A DNA stretch of 64,000 nucleotides, from NCBI RefSeq assembly GCF_004123795.1, contig NZ_MSSM01000001.1:124001-188000 (forward strand). The letters run 5' to 3'. A program made the position numbers and the translations under genes. This DNA comes from Lacticaseibacillus chiayiensis (lineage in GTDB: Bacteria > Bacillota > Bacilli > Lactobacillales > Lactobacillaceae). Positions 49,695 through 58,559 of this stretch are shown one piece after another (the stretch's first letter is position 1; the number at the start of each line of letters is the position of its first letter). Under the pieces are notes generated by a model that did not search any database, was not told the origin of the DNA, and worked only from the letters and a program-made list of their open reading frames with translations.

Positions 49695-51115
49695 TGGCCA
49701 TCCAATTTCCAGCAGATTTCACTTGGGGCGCGGCAACCAGCGGCCCGCAAGCAGAAGGCACGTTTCACAAGAAGCATGAAAATATCTTTGATTATCATTA
49801 CCACACGCGTCCGCAAGACTTTTATCACTATGTTGGTCCGGATGTCGCGTCAAACTTTTACAACGATTATGAACAGGATCTGAAGCTGCTGAAACAGGCA
49901 GGCGTGCAGGCGTTGCGCATCTCGATTCAGTGGACGCGGTTAATTGACGATCCTGAAGCGGCTACGGTTGATCCGGCAGGCGCTGATTATTATCACCGGG
50001 TGTTTGCAACGATGCATGAACTGGGAATCACGCCATATGTGAACCTGCATCATTTCGATTTGCCAGTCGCCTTACAGCATCGCTATGGCGGGTGGCAGTC
50101 CAAACATGTTGTCGACCTGTACGTGAAATTTGCGCAGCGGTGTTTTGAACTTTTCAGCGATCAGGTGACGCACTGGTTTACATTCAATGAGCCAAAAGTG
50201 ATTGTGGATGGCCAATATTTATATCAATTCCACTATCCCAATCTGGTGGATGGCAAAGCGGCGGTGCAGGTGGCCTACAATCTTAATCTAGCCAGTGCCA
50301 AGGCGGTGGCGGCGTTTCGAAAAATCAACCGGCAGCCGCAAGCCACTATCGGCACGATCATTAATTTGACGCCGGTTTATCCAGCATCGCAGTCTGCCGG
50401 CGATCTTGAAGCCGCGCGATTTGCAGAGCTGTGGGCCAATGATCTGTACCTGGAGCCAGCGATTCATGGTCGCTTTCCAGAAGCACTCGTCGAACGGCTC
50501 AAGCAAGATCACGTTTTGTGGCAGGCGACTCCCGAAGAATTAGCCGTGATTGCAGCAAATCGCATTGATGTGTTGGGGGTGAATTACTATCATCCCTGCC
50601 GCGTCCAAGCACCGGCCGTGGCCCCTGACAGCCTGCAGCCATGGTTGCCGGACATTTATTTTGACGCGTATGAACTGCCCGGCCGCAAAATGAATCTCGA
50701 CAAAGGGTGGGAAATTTATCCTGATGCGCTGTACGACATTGCGATGACCATTAAAAACCGTTATGGCAATATCGACTGGTTCGTGGCAGAAAACGGCATC
50801 GGCGTGGCTGACGAAGAGCGCTTTTTGCAAAATGAGGTTGTGCAGGATGATTACCGCATTCAATTCATGACCGATCACCTGTCTTTCCTGCATCAGGCGA
50901 TCGAAAAAGGCGCGAATTGCCACGGCTATTTTGTCTGGACCGGCATTGATTGCTGGTCGTGGCTCAATGCCTATAAAAATCGTTACGGGTTGATTCGCAA
51001 TAACTTACGCAACCAAACGAAGTCGTTAAAAAAATCGGGATACTGGTTCTGCCAAGTCGCAGCTACGGGCCATGTTCCGGATACGTGTTCCCAAACAGAG
51101 CAGGTTGCAGAATAG
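49694..51115 (+). CDS. GH1 glycosidase, 6-phospho-beta-glycosidase type
   Basis: 473 residues. FPADFTWGAATSGPQAEGTF at the start, TFNEPKV with the acid/base Glu, GVNYYHP, and FVAENGIGV with the nucleophile Glu are GH1 signatures. KSLKKSGYWF at the C-terminus is in the region that binds the 6-phosphate. ATG 49694 overlaps the ROK stop, with GAAAGGA upstream. In a locus with a lactose/cellobiose PTS it would hydrolyse an imported 6-phospho-disaccharide. With GH38 and GH125 present, a beta-mannosyl-GlcNAc phosphate is an attractive but unproved substrate. Confidence 0.88.
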   Translation: MAIQFPADFTWGAATSGPQAEGTFHKKHENIFDYHYHTRPQDFYHYVGPDVASNFYNDYEQDLKLLKQAGVQALRISIQWTRLIDDPEAATVDPAGADYYHRVFATMHELGITPYVNLHHFDLPVALQHRYGGWQSKHVVDLYVKFAQRCFELFSDQVTHWFTFNEPKVIVDGQYLYQFHYPNLVDGKAAVQVAYNLNLASAKAVAAFRKINRQPQATIGTIINLTPVYPASQSAGDLEAARFAELWANDLYLEPAIHGRFPEALVERLKQDHVLWQATPEELAVIAANRIDVLGVNYYHPCRVQAPAVAPDSLQPWLPDIYFDAYELPGRKMNLDKGWEIYPDALYDIAMTIKNRYGNIDWFVAENGIGVADEERFLQNEVVQDDYRIQFMTDHLSFLHQAIEKGANCHGYFVWTGIDCWSWLNAYKNRYGLIRNNLRNQTKSLKKSGYWFCQVAATGHVPDTCSQTEQVAE

Positions 51116-51133
51116 AAAAGAGGCAATGTCATT

Positions 51134-51448
51134 ATGACGGGAAATCCGAAGACCATCATGCTGGTTTGTGCGGCAGGGATGTCCACCAGCATGTTAGTTA
51201 GAAAAATGACGGATGCGGCAGAGAAAAACAAGGTTAACGTGAACATTTTTGCCACCTCCGCATCCGATGCACACGATAAGCTGGCAGCAGAGCATCCTGA
51301 CGTTTTGTTGCTTGGGCCGCAAGTGCGGTATTTAGCCGCCGATTTTAAAGCAGAACTGTCGATACCCGTCGCAGTCATCAACATGCAGGACTACGGCTTA
51401 ATGAAAGGCGATCGCGTCTTGCAAACGGCACTTGATTTAATAGCTTGA
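51134..51448 (+). CDS. PTS lactose/cellobiose-family IIB component
   Basis: 104 residues. IMLVCAAGMSTSMLVRKM carries the phosphorylated Cys12 and HPDVLLLGPQVRYLAADF the following strand; IPVAVINMQDYGLMKGDRVL is the family C-terminal motif. ATG 51134 has AAAAGAGG upstream. It depends on a IIC, and the one at the head of this cassette is broken. Confidence 0.92.
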   Translation: MTGNPKTIMLVCAAGMSTSMLVRKMTDAAEKNKVNVNIFATSASDAHDKLAAEHPDVLLLGPQVRYLAADFKAELSIPVAVINMQDYGLMKGDRVLQTALDLIA

Positions 51449-51490
51449 GCAGCCACCTGTGTTATTGGATGTAGAAAGGGGACGAGGTTT

Positions 51491-51829
51491 ATGGATGAGC
51501 AGCAACAATTGGTCGTGATGCAACTCATCATGGCAGGTGGCAATGCGAAGAATGCTGCGTTTGAGGCCATCAGAGCGGCAAAAACCGGCGACTTCAAGCA
51601 GGCCAAAGCCAAACTCAAAGAAGCCGATCACTTTTTAGCCGAGGCACATCAAGCACAAACCGGCATGCTGACCGCTGAAGCAAACGGCGACCACCAAGCA
51701 GTCTCACTTTTAATGGTCCACGGCCAAGACCACGTCATGACCGCCATTACGTTCCGCGACTTGGCCGGGGAAATTGTGGCATTGTATGAGCGCTTGGGTG
51801 AAGCGTCGAAGCAAGATAACTTAGCTTAA
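51491..51829 (+). CDS. PTS lactose/cellobiose-family IIA component
   Basis: 112 residues. MQLIMAGGNAKNAAFEAIRA and LLMVHGQDHVMTA with the phosphorylatable His are typical of this all-helical IIA. ATG 51491 has AGAAAGGGGACGAGG upstream. It comes 42 bases after IIB and directly before the secreted GH18 gene. Confidence 0.92.
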   Translation: MDEQQQLVVMQLIMAGGNAKNAAFEAIRAAKTGDFKQAKAKLKEADHFLAEAHQAQTGMLTAEANGDHQAVSLLMVHGQDHVMTAITFRDLAGEIVALYERLGEASKQDNLA

Positions 51830-51846
51830 TGGTGAGGAGAATGACG

Positions 51847-53037
51847 ATGAAAAAAGGGTTTGTTGTACGACGGATAACATGGCTGATGATTGCTGCCGCG
51901 CTCTTTTTCAGCATCATGATGCCATCGCAATCAGTTAACGCTTCTGCCAAAACGCCACAAAAGACATTTATGGTCTATTATCGTGCTTGGCGGGATCAAG
52001 CCATGCATGGCGTTAATACATCAATTTTGGATCCGAATCCGCAAAGTATGCTGGATTTGCCATACGGAATTGATATTATCAACGTGTTTAGTTACGTCCC
52101 GGCCGGTCAAGAGGCTAAGGCACAACCGTTTTTCGATAAGTTAAAAACTGTTTATGCTCCGGAAATGCATCGGCGAGGCGCAAAATTAGTTCGCGCCTTG
52201 GATTATGATCACATGGTGGATGGCTTAATTCAGCAATATGGCCAACACCCAACCGCCAGCGAAGTTGATGATTATGTACGAGCCTTAATCTATGAGCTAT
52301 CTGGTCAATGGGGACTGGATGGCATCGACATTGATATGGAAAAGCAACCCAGTGCAGAAAGAGTTGCCTTGTCCGACAGCATTATCCGCACAATGGGACA
52401 ATATTTAGGGCCGAAAGCGGCAAATGGCACCTTACTGATTTACGACACAAATGGCAGCTATCTTGCCCCGTTTAAAAATGTCATGGCCTATTTTTCCAAA
52501 CTTGGTTATCAACAATACGGCAGCGGCCCAAACCGTACCGAAAAAATGCGACAAACCTACACGGCAACCGGCTTTTCACAAGATCAAATACTGGCAGGAT
52601 TGAGTTTCTCAGAAGAAGGCGACCAGAATCGTTGGTACGACACCAACCCTCACCATTTTCTAGATTCAAACATGCATACGGTAGCCGAATTTGCCCGTCA
52701 AAACTTAGGCGGCATGTTTGTTTATGCCGTCGATCGCGATGGCCGAACGTATGCAGAACCCGATTTTAGTCACATCAGCAAAACAACTTACCGATGGACC
52801 AAAACTGCCATTCTAGAAACGAAGGGCTATCCGTTAAGCGATATAAAAGCCGCGGCATACCGTTATCTGAAAAAAATAGCACCACGTCTGACTCCGACGC
52901 AACACCAGACGCTTCATCAGCAAATTGGCCAAGCAACCAATGCATTTGAAGTGAACAGTGTCTTCATGAAAGACGACTTCAACGATGCAGTCGATCCAAA
53001 TTTTGACGCTGTTAGGGAAATTCAGATGGGCATGTGA
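51847..53037 (+). CDS. secreted GH18 endo-beta-N-acetylglucosaminidase-like protein
   Basis: 396 residues. An N-terminal signal peptide (KKGFVVRRITWLMIAAALFF, cleavage near ASA34) precedes a GH18 barrel. WGLDGIDIDMEKQ at residues 156-167 is the GH18 motif DGxDxDxE, with Glu165 as acid/base and Asp163 next to it. The strand FMVYYRAWRDQAMHGVN and the YGIDIINVFSYVP segment resemble Endo-F/H-type enzymes that cut between the two GlcNAc of N-glycans. No LPXTG is seen, so it would be released or loosely held. ATG 51847 has GAGGAG about seven bases upstream; ATG 51841 is too close. With PTS, GH38 and GH125 upstream, N-glycan release is the likely job. Confidence 0.82.
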   Translation: MKKGFVVRRITWLMIAAALFFSIMMPSQSVNASAKTPQKTFMVYYRAWRDQAMHGVNTSILDPNPQSMLDLPYGIDIINVFSYVPAGQEAKAQPFFDKLKTVYAPEMHRRGAKLVRALDYDHMVDGLIQQYGQHPTASEVDDYVRALIYELSGQWGLDGIDIDMEKQPSAERVALSDSIIRTMGQYLGPKAANGTLLIYDTNGSYLAPFKNVMAYFSKLGYQQYGSGPNRTEKMRQTYTATGFSQDQILAGLSFSEEGDQNRWYDTNPHHFLDSNMHTVAEFARQNLGGMFVYAVDRDGRTYAEPDFSHISKTTYRWTKTAILETKGYPLSDIKAAAYRYLKKIAPRLTPTQHQTLHQQIGQATNAFEVNSVFMKDDFNDAVDPNFDAVREIQMGM

Positions 53038-53118
53038 GCACGCAGACAGATGTGTGTAAAGTGTGTTTTTAGTGACATCAATTTATCGACGCGATTGGAA
53101 TCTTATTCGCGCTGGTCT

Positions 53119-53167
53119 AAAAAGACGAGTGATTTTTCAGTACATTTAGAAAAATCACTCGTCTTTT
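53119..53167. terminator. strong bidirectional terminator of the mannoside cassette
   Basis: AAAAAGACGAGTGATTTTTC and its complement flank a ten-base loop; almost perfect, with A and T tails. Confidence 0.95.
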
Positions 53168-53209
53168 ATTGTCTCATAGGATAATTTGTCGAAATTTTTA
53201 AGAAAGTGA

Positions 53210-53399
53210 GGGCCAAAGCGGAGCAATCGGAGGTCAGAGGGGGCTCAGGGGTGAGATTGTACTAGCCGGGTGATCTTCCCGGCGTAATACAAGGCCGAGC
53301 TTAGAGACTTTGCCGGTTTTGCAGAGGCTCTAAGTCGTGCCCACCACTCTAGCTTCGCGGTCGCCAGCCCCTCTGGCCGGAGATCGCGGAGTTTGGCCC
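53210..53399. repeat. intergenic repeat family 2, copy 4
   Basis: 190 bases from GGCCAAAGCGGAGCAATC to GATCGCGGAGTTTGGCCC, very like the copy at 42246. It lies between the mannoside cassette and the PRD regulator; the following 180 bases to 53586 include a likely promoter for that gene, but no further feature is clear. Confidence 0.9.
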
Positions 53400-53586
53400 G
53401 GCAATCGAAACATTCTGTATCTTGTCCCCGCTCAAGCCAAAACCGATAACCACGCACTTCCCGCAGGCATAAGTTCACCTTGAACATTCCGGACGCGCAT
53501 GGGGTGCACAAAACCCAGAATGAAAGCGCCGTCATTTAGGGCGGTTTGTCTCGTACAATGACATTGGACCTGGAGGTGAGGGTTGA

Positions 53587-55632
53587 GTGAAAAAACGCAA
53601 CTTGCAAATCCTTTCAGAAATTATTCGGCATCCTAATTTGAAAAGTGGTGATTTGGAAAAACAATTTAAAATTACGCGGCGGCAACTTGCTTACGCTTTG
53701 TCACAAATTAATCAGGAACTGACAGATCATCGGCTGCCTAAAATTACCCGAACCCCGCGCGGCGAATTCGTCACGCCAAGCGAGATCGCTGACTTTTTCA
53801 ACGTGCAGGCAACGGAAGCACCGCAACCGGATGTGTATCGCGAAGAAGACGAGCGCATCCTGCTCATCTGCCTCTATCTGCTAGTCAGCGACGAATTGCT
53901 ATCGCTGGTGCACATCTATGATTTCAGCGGCGTCAGTCGAACCACGACATCGGCGGATTTAAAAGCAGTTGCCCGGTTTCTGGAAAAGCGGCAGTTAACG
54001 CTGAAGTATACGCGGCAAGCGGGCTATTTTATTGCTGGCGCCGAACAAACAATGCGCAACTTGCTGAACTATCTGGTCACACAGCTGCTGACGTATGACG
54101 ATGGCCGCAGCTCGATCGAACAGTTAGGCAAGGTGCCCACGGAGCAGGTGATTCATTTTATTCACAAAATCGAAAATGTCCGCAATGTGACGTATTCGGA
54201 TGAGTCGTTCAGCTTCTTGATGCTGGCGGTGCTGATGAATGTGACGCGCAATCTGTCGCACCGGGCAAAAGATAGCCGCTACTTTGAGCATCAAATCAGT
54301 GATACGCAAGAGTTTGCATCGCTTAAACCGCTGATTCCCGACGCGTGGCTGACGAGCGATTCGGATGCGGAGTGGCTGGTGATTCTGTTGCTATCGGCCA
54401 ATACGATTCGCGGGGATGTTGGCGTCGCTGATCAAGCCTTGGTTGCCGCAATTCGCACCATGGTTGCCAAGTTTGAACAGCAGACGTTCATCAAGGTGGC
54501 TGATCAGGACGACTTTGTGAAGCGCTTGCTGGCCCACCTGCGTCCCGCGATTTTCCGTGTGCGTTATGGCTTGCACCTGCATGATATCGGCATCGGCCAG
54601 GTCATGGCGGCTGATCCCCGGCATCGATTTTTAGCCGACACCATTGATGCCATTATCGAGCCGCTGGAGAAGTTAACCGGCAAGCCGATTCCCGAAGATG
54701 AACGCAACCTTATCGCGTTTTACTTCGACGGTGAGTTGGAAAAGTCAGCTGACTTGCACGTCAGTAAGGAGCGCGCAGCGGTGGTTTGCACCAACGGCCT
54801 GATTGTTTCCAAGCTGATGATTCAGAGCCTGCGCCGGCTGTTTCCGGAAATCAGCTTTTTATCCGCCACATCCGCGCGTGAATTCGAACATTTTTCCGGG
54901 GATTATGATCTGGTGTTTACCACGGTGCCTTTAAAAACGTCGGCGCGGCAATATATCATTCACCCGCTATTGACGGAAGATGAACAAGTCCAATTGCGTT
55001 ATCGCGTGTTGAACGATATCGGCGTCAAAAATATTCAAACCGGCATTTCGGCACTCACCGCGATTGTGCGTAAACATGCCAAAATCACGGATTCTGCAGG
55101 ATTGGATGAAGCCTTGCGTCGCTTTTTAGCCGATCAAGGCGTTGAGGAACTGCCAGAAGTCCCACAGCCGCGGTTGTCAGCGTTGACGGCGCCGAATCTG
55201 ATTCAAGTTGGCCAAAGCCGCAATTGGCAACAGGCCTTGCGTCAGGCGATTGCGCCACTGGAGCGCTTGGATTATGTGACCGATCCGTTTCGGCAAACGT
55301 TGATGGACGAAACCGCCGCGGCAGACAACTACAGCTTCATTGGAACCGAGGTGGCCATTCCCCACACGGTTCCGGAAAACGGGGTGCTTAGCAATGGCTT
55401 TGCCTTTTACATTCTGAAGCATCCGGTGGTTTATCCAAACGGGTTTCACATTCGGATGATTGTGCCAATTGCGGTTAAAGATACCGATCAGCACCTTCAC
55501 GCTATTCAGGAGCTGTCGGAACTGATTGCCGACAACGCCACTTTGAAGCAACTGTTTGCTGCCAAAAGCGGACAACAGGCGTATGAAGTTTTGCAACATT
55601 ACGAAGCCAAATCAGGCGCAAACCTGAATTAA
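53587..55632 (+). CDS. PRD-domain transcriptional regulator with PTS IIA domain
   Basis: 681 residues. An N-terminal helix-turn-helix pair (residues about 1-75, ITRRQLAYALSQINQEL) and a second one near 110-155 (SGVSRTTTSADLKAVARFL) precede two PRD domains (residues about 190-400; HKIENVRNVTYSDESFSFLM, VRYGLHLHDIGIGQVMAADP), a IIB-like segment (RAAVVCTNGLIVSKLMIQSL, residues 395-480) and a fructose-type IIA domain at the C-terminus (FIGTEVAIPHTVPENGVLSN with its phosphorylatable His). Such ManR/MtlR-type activators are controlled by HPr and by the cognate PTS. GTG 53587 has TGGAGGTG upstream. It directly precedes the aldolase and PTS genes it presumably activates. Confidence 0.88.
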   Translation: MKKRNLQILSEIIRHPNLKSGDLEKQFKITRRQLAYALSQINQELTDHRLPKITRTPRGEFVTPSEIADFFNVQATEAPQPDVYREEDERILLICLYLLVSDELLSLVHIYDFSGVSRTTTSADLKAVARFLEKRQLTLKYTRQAGYFIAGAEQTMRNLLNYLVTQLLTYDDGRSSIEQLGKVPTEQVIHFIHKIENVRNVTYSDESFSFLMLAVLMNVTRNLSHRAKDSRYFEHQISDTQEFASLKPLIPDAWLTSDSDAEWLVILLLSANTIRGDVGVADQALVAAIRTMVAKFEQQTFIKVADQDDFVKRLLAHLRPAIFRVRYGLHLHDIGIGQVMAADPRHRFLADTIDAIIEPLEKLTGKPIPEDERNLIAFYFDGELEKSADLHVSKERAAVVCTNGLIVSKLMIQSLRRLFPEISFLSATSAREFEHFSGDYDLVFTTVPLKTSARQYIIHPLLTEDEQVQLRYRVLNDIGVKNIQTGISALTAIVRKHAKITDSAGLDEALRRFLADQGVEELPEVPQPRLSALTAPNLIQVGQSRNWQQALRQAIAPLERLDYVTDPFRQTLMDETAAADNYSFIGTEVAIPHTVPENGVLSNGFAFYILKHPVVYPNGFHIRMIVPIAVKDTDQHLHAIQELSELIADNATLKQLFAAKSGQQAYEVLQHYEAKSGANLN

Positions 55633-55671
55633 AAAATTAAGCGAGACATTAAGCAACCCAAGGAGGGCATC

Positions 55672-56298
55672 ATGGAATTATCTGAATATCCAACTTTTAC
55701 CGTCATTATGCGCGGATACACGCCAGCACAGGCAGACGCCATCATGCAGGCGATGGCCGGTTTTGAAAATCAGTTCGGCGTTGAAGTCACGATGAACACG
55801 CCGCATGCACTGGAGATTATTGAAAACGGCAATGCATCGTACGGCGATCGGATCAACATCGGCGCAGGAACCGTGACAACCCTGGACGAGGCTAAAGCAG
55901 CGATTGCCAAAGGTGCCAAGTTCATGCTGAGTCCGATTGAGTTCACGGATGACATTTTTGCTTATGCCAAAGCACATGACGTCATCACGGTGCCGGCTGC
56001 GATGACCCCAACCGAAGTGCATGACATGTTTGAAAAAGGCGCCGACATTGTCAAAATTTTCCCGGCGACCACAGTCGGATCAGGCTTCTTTAAAGCGATT
56101 CAGGCGCCGCTTGGCAAGTTGTCGTTGATGGCAGTTGGCGGCGTCTCGCTGGAAAATGCGAAGGATCTGTTGACGCACGGCACCAGTTACTTGGGTATCG
56201 GTTCGAAAATGTTCAACGCCGAAGACTTGGCGAACCGAGATGTGACCGGTTTGGCAGCATCCATGCAAGCCTTTGTCGATGTCAAAAACGAATTGTAG
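55672..56298 (+). CDS. KDPG/KDPGal-type aldolase
   Basis: 208 residues, class I 2-keto-3-deoxy-6-phosphogluconate aldolase family. VIMRGYTPAQADAIMQAMAG, FGVEVTMNTPHALEII (Glu), GAGTVTTLDEAKAAIAKGAK, ITVPAAMTPTEV, GADIVKIFPATTVGSGFFKA (Schiff-base Lys) and LMAVGGVSLENA are the expected motifs. It splits KDPG or its galactose epimer to pyruvate and glyceraldehyde-3-phosphate. ATG 55672 has CAAGGAGGGC upstream. It is the first enzyme gene of the cassette and could also serve the KDG kinase at 4276. Confidence 0.92.
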   Translation: MELSEYPTFTVIMRGYTPAQADAIMQAMAGFENQFGVEVTMNTPHALEIIENGNASYGDRINIGAGTVTTLDEAKAAIAKGAKFMLSPIEFTDDIFAYAKAHDVITVPAAMTPTEVHDMFEKGADIVKIFPATTVGSGFFKAIQAPLGKLSLMAVGGVSLENAKDLLTHGTSYLGIGSKMFNAEDLANRDVTGLAASMQAFVDVKNEL

Positions 56299-56314
56299 AA
56301 GGGAGCCTGGATCT

Positions 56315-56779
56315 GTGGCGGTTGATTTGGTCATTGATAAAAAGTTATTACTGCCTCACTTAGAGGCGACGGACAACCTGGATGCCTTGAGCCAGATTGC
56401 CGACAACCTGTATGCGCAGGGTTATGTCAAGGAAGGTTACAAACAGGCCATTCTCGAGCGCGAGGCCACGTACCCAACCGGGCTGCCATCGCCGCGGCCG
56501 ACCGTAGCGATTCCTCATGCGAATTATCGACTCGTGAAGCAAACCACCATTTCAGTCGCTACCCTGGCGCACCCAGTGAAGTTTCACGATATGGGAGATG
56601 TCAATCACGTCTTGGATGTGGATGTCATCATCATGATGGCCATTGGCGAACCGCATGGCCAGGTCGAGATGCTGCAAAAAATCGTCGATGTCATTCAAGA
56701 CGATCAACTGCGCCACGCGATCGCGGATGCGAAAGATTCAGATGGATTGTATCAATTATTGGCGAAAACATTTAAATAA
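56315..56779 (+). CDS. PTS galactitol-family IIA component (second set)
   Basis: 154 residues. EREATYPTGLPSPRPTVAIP followed by HANYRL has the phosphorylatable His; VDVIIMMAIGEPHGQVEMLQ is the later family strand. GTG 56315 has GAAGGGAG upstream; the in-frame ATG at 56273 lies within the aldolase gene. About 30% like the IIA at 38633 by eye, so it is a separate transporter. Confidence 0.9.
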   Translation: MAVDLVIDKKLLLPHLEATDNLDALSQIADNLYAQGYVKEGYKQAILEREATYPTGLPSPRPTVAIPHANYRLVKQTTISVATLAHPVKFHDMGDVNHVLDVDVIIMMAIGEPHGQVEMLQKIVDVIQDDQLRHAIADAKDSDGLYQLLAKTFK

Positions 56780-56794
56780 ACGGAGGTACAAAAA

Positions 56795-57082
56795 ATGGCT
56801 GCTCATATTTTAGTTGCATGTGGTAACGGGATCGCAACATCAACGGTGGTTGCATCCAAGATTAAAAGTTTTCTGGCGGAAAAAGGTGTTGATGTTGAAA
56901 CGACTCAGACGAAACTGATGGAAGTGCCAGGCAAAGTCGAAAACTACGACTTGCTGGTGACGACCGGCCAATTTGAAGGGCAAACTCATGGCGTGCCGTA
57001 TATTCACGGCCTGCCGCTGTTAACCGGTGTCGGCGCTCAAGACACGCTTAACAAGATTTACGAAACGGTTAAAGACAAGTAA
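56795..57082 (+). CDS. PTS galactitol-family IIB component (second set)
   Basis: 95 residues. HILVACGNGIATSTVVASKI carries the phosphorylated Cys at residue 9. KVENYDLLVTTGQFEG and YIHGLPLLTGVGAQDTL complete the family pattern. ATG 56795 has ACGGAGG upstream. Confidence 0.92.
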   Translation: MAAHILVACGNGIATSTVVASKIKSFLAEKGVDVETTQTKLMEVPGKVENYDLLVTTGQFEGQTHGVPYIHGLPLLTGVGAQDTLNKIYETVKDK

Positions 57083-57137
57083 GCAGGCACGTCAACAAGG
57101 TCGGGTCAATCCGACTGAATTGGAGGGATAACGTTCT

Positions 57138-58514
57138 ATGAATATCGTAATGGATGTGTTTAACTGGCTAATTGCCGCCGGTCCAACGGTGTTACTGCCA
57201 GTTATCATCACGATTATCGGCATGATCTTTGGCCTGCGCATCGACAAAGCGTTTAAATCCGGGCTGACATTAGGCATTGGTTTTGCCGGGATCAAATTGA
57301 TTCTGGATTTCATGACTACCAATGTCGGGCCGGCTGCCAAAGCCATGGTTGAGCGGACCGGTGCCCATCTAACCGCACTTGATGTCGGCTGGGGTTCCAT
57401 CGCCGCCGTCACTTGGGCATCACCGATTATCGCGATTCTGATTTTTGCTATTTTGGCCGTCAACATCGTGCTGTTGATCATCAAACGCACGCATACGCTC
57501 GATGTGGATATCTGGAACTACCATCACATGGCTATTGTCGGCGTCATGGTTTACTTCGTCACGAAGAACATCGCGCTTGGCGTGGGTTCATCAATTGTGA
57601 TGGCGTTGGTCACCTTCAAGCTCGCCGACTGGTCACAGCCGATGACGGAAAAATTCTTCGGTATGCCCGGCGTGTCCCTGCCAACCGTTTCGGCACTGTC
57701 ATCATTGGTCATCGCGTGGCCATTGAACTGGCTACTCGACCGCATTCCGTTTATGCGGCGCAATAAGTTTTCCATCCGTGATGCTCAAAAATATTTAGGC
57801 TTCTTCGGGGATTCAATGATCATGGGGCTATTAATCGGGATGGCCATTGGCTTTTTTGCCGGGTATAACCTGATGAAGATTATGCAATTAGGCGTGTCGA
57901 TGGCGGCAGTTTTGGTACTGATTCCGAAAATGACCTCGCTGTTCATGGAAGGCTTGATGCCGATTTCCGATTCCGCGCAAAAATGGTCAGAAAAACGGTT
58001 CAAGGGCCGTAAGCTGTTCATCGGCTTGGATGCCGCAGTCGTTGTCGGGAATGCCGACGTTATCACGACCGCACTGATCATCATTCCATTGACGATTTTG
58101 ATGGCATTGGTTTTGCCAGGCAACCAGGTCTTGCCATTTGCTGACTTGGCGGTTGTGCCATTCCGGGTGGCTTTGGTTGTGGCACTTACGAACGGCAATT
58201 TGCTGAAGAACATCATCATCGGCTTGGTCGTCACCGCCTCGCTTTTGTGGTGCGGGACGTCGACAGCGCCAGTTTTGACGGAAATTGCCAAATCAGTCGG
58301 CATTAAACTTGGTGCCAACTCGCTGTACATTTCGTCATTTGCAGCAACTTCGATGATTCAAAGTTTTGCGGTATACTTCGCCTTCACGTGGCATCCGCTG
58401 ATTTCGATTCCGGTGTTGTTGGTCATTTTCGCCGGCGTCTGGTACTTCTTTGACGGCATCAAACACGTCAATGCCGCGATGGATGCCCAGAATCAGAAAA
58501 GTGCACATGCGTAA
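57138..58514 (+). CDS. PTS galactitol-family IIC component (second set)
   Basis: 458 residues. LIAAGPTVLLPVIITIIGMI, GLTLGIGFAGIKLILDFMTT, DVGWGSIAAVTWASPIIAIL, GMPGVSLPTVSALSS, GDSMIMGLLIGMAIGFFAGY and FIGLDAAVVVGNADV are GatC-type membrane motifs. Unlike the IIC at 39552 it has the usual length and no repeated tail. ATG 57138 has TTGGAGG upstream. With the dehydratase next door the substrate may be an aldonate or alditol. Confidence 0.92.
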   Translation: MNIVMDVFNWLIAAGPTVLLPVIITIIGMIFGLRIDKAFKSGLTLGIGFAGIKLILDFMTTNVGPAAKAMVERTGAHLTALDVGWGSIAAVTWASPIIAILIFAILAVNIVLLIIKRTHTLDVDIWNYHHMAIVGVMVYFVTKNIALGVGSSIVMALVTFKLADWSQPMTEKFFGMPGVSLPTVSALSSLVIAWPLNWLLDRIPFMRRNKFSIRDAQKYLGFFGDSMIMGLLIGMAIGFFAGYNLMKIMQLGVSMAAVLVLIPKMTSLFMEGLMPISDSAQKWSEKRFKGRKLFIGLDAAVVVGNADVITTALIIIPLTILMALVLPGNQVLPFADLAVVPFRVALVVALTNGNLLKNIIIGLVVTASLLWCGTSTAPVLTEIAKSVGIKLGANSLYISSFAATSMIQSFAVYFAFTWHPLISIPVLLVIFAGVWYFFDGIKHVNAAMDAQNQKSAHA

Positions 58515-58559
58515 GTCGCGTAGGTTTGTTGAAGCAGTTTTGAAGGGAGCATTTTTGAA

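Noticed and set aside
53245-53535. 96-residue open frame on the minus strand
   Set aside because: It lies across the family 2 repeat and has no family match; the same repeat elsewhere gives different frames.
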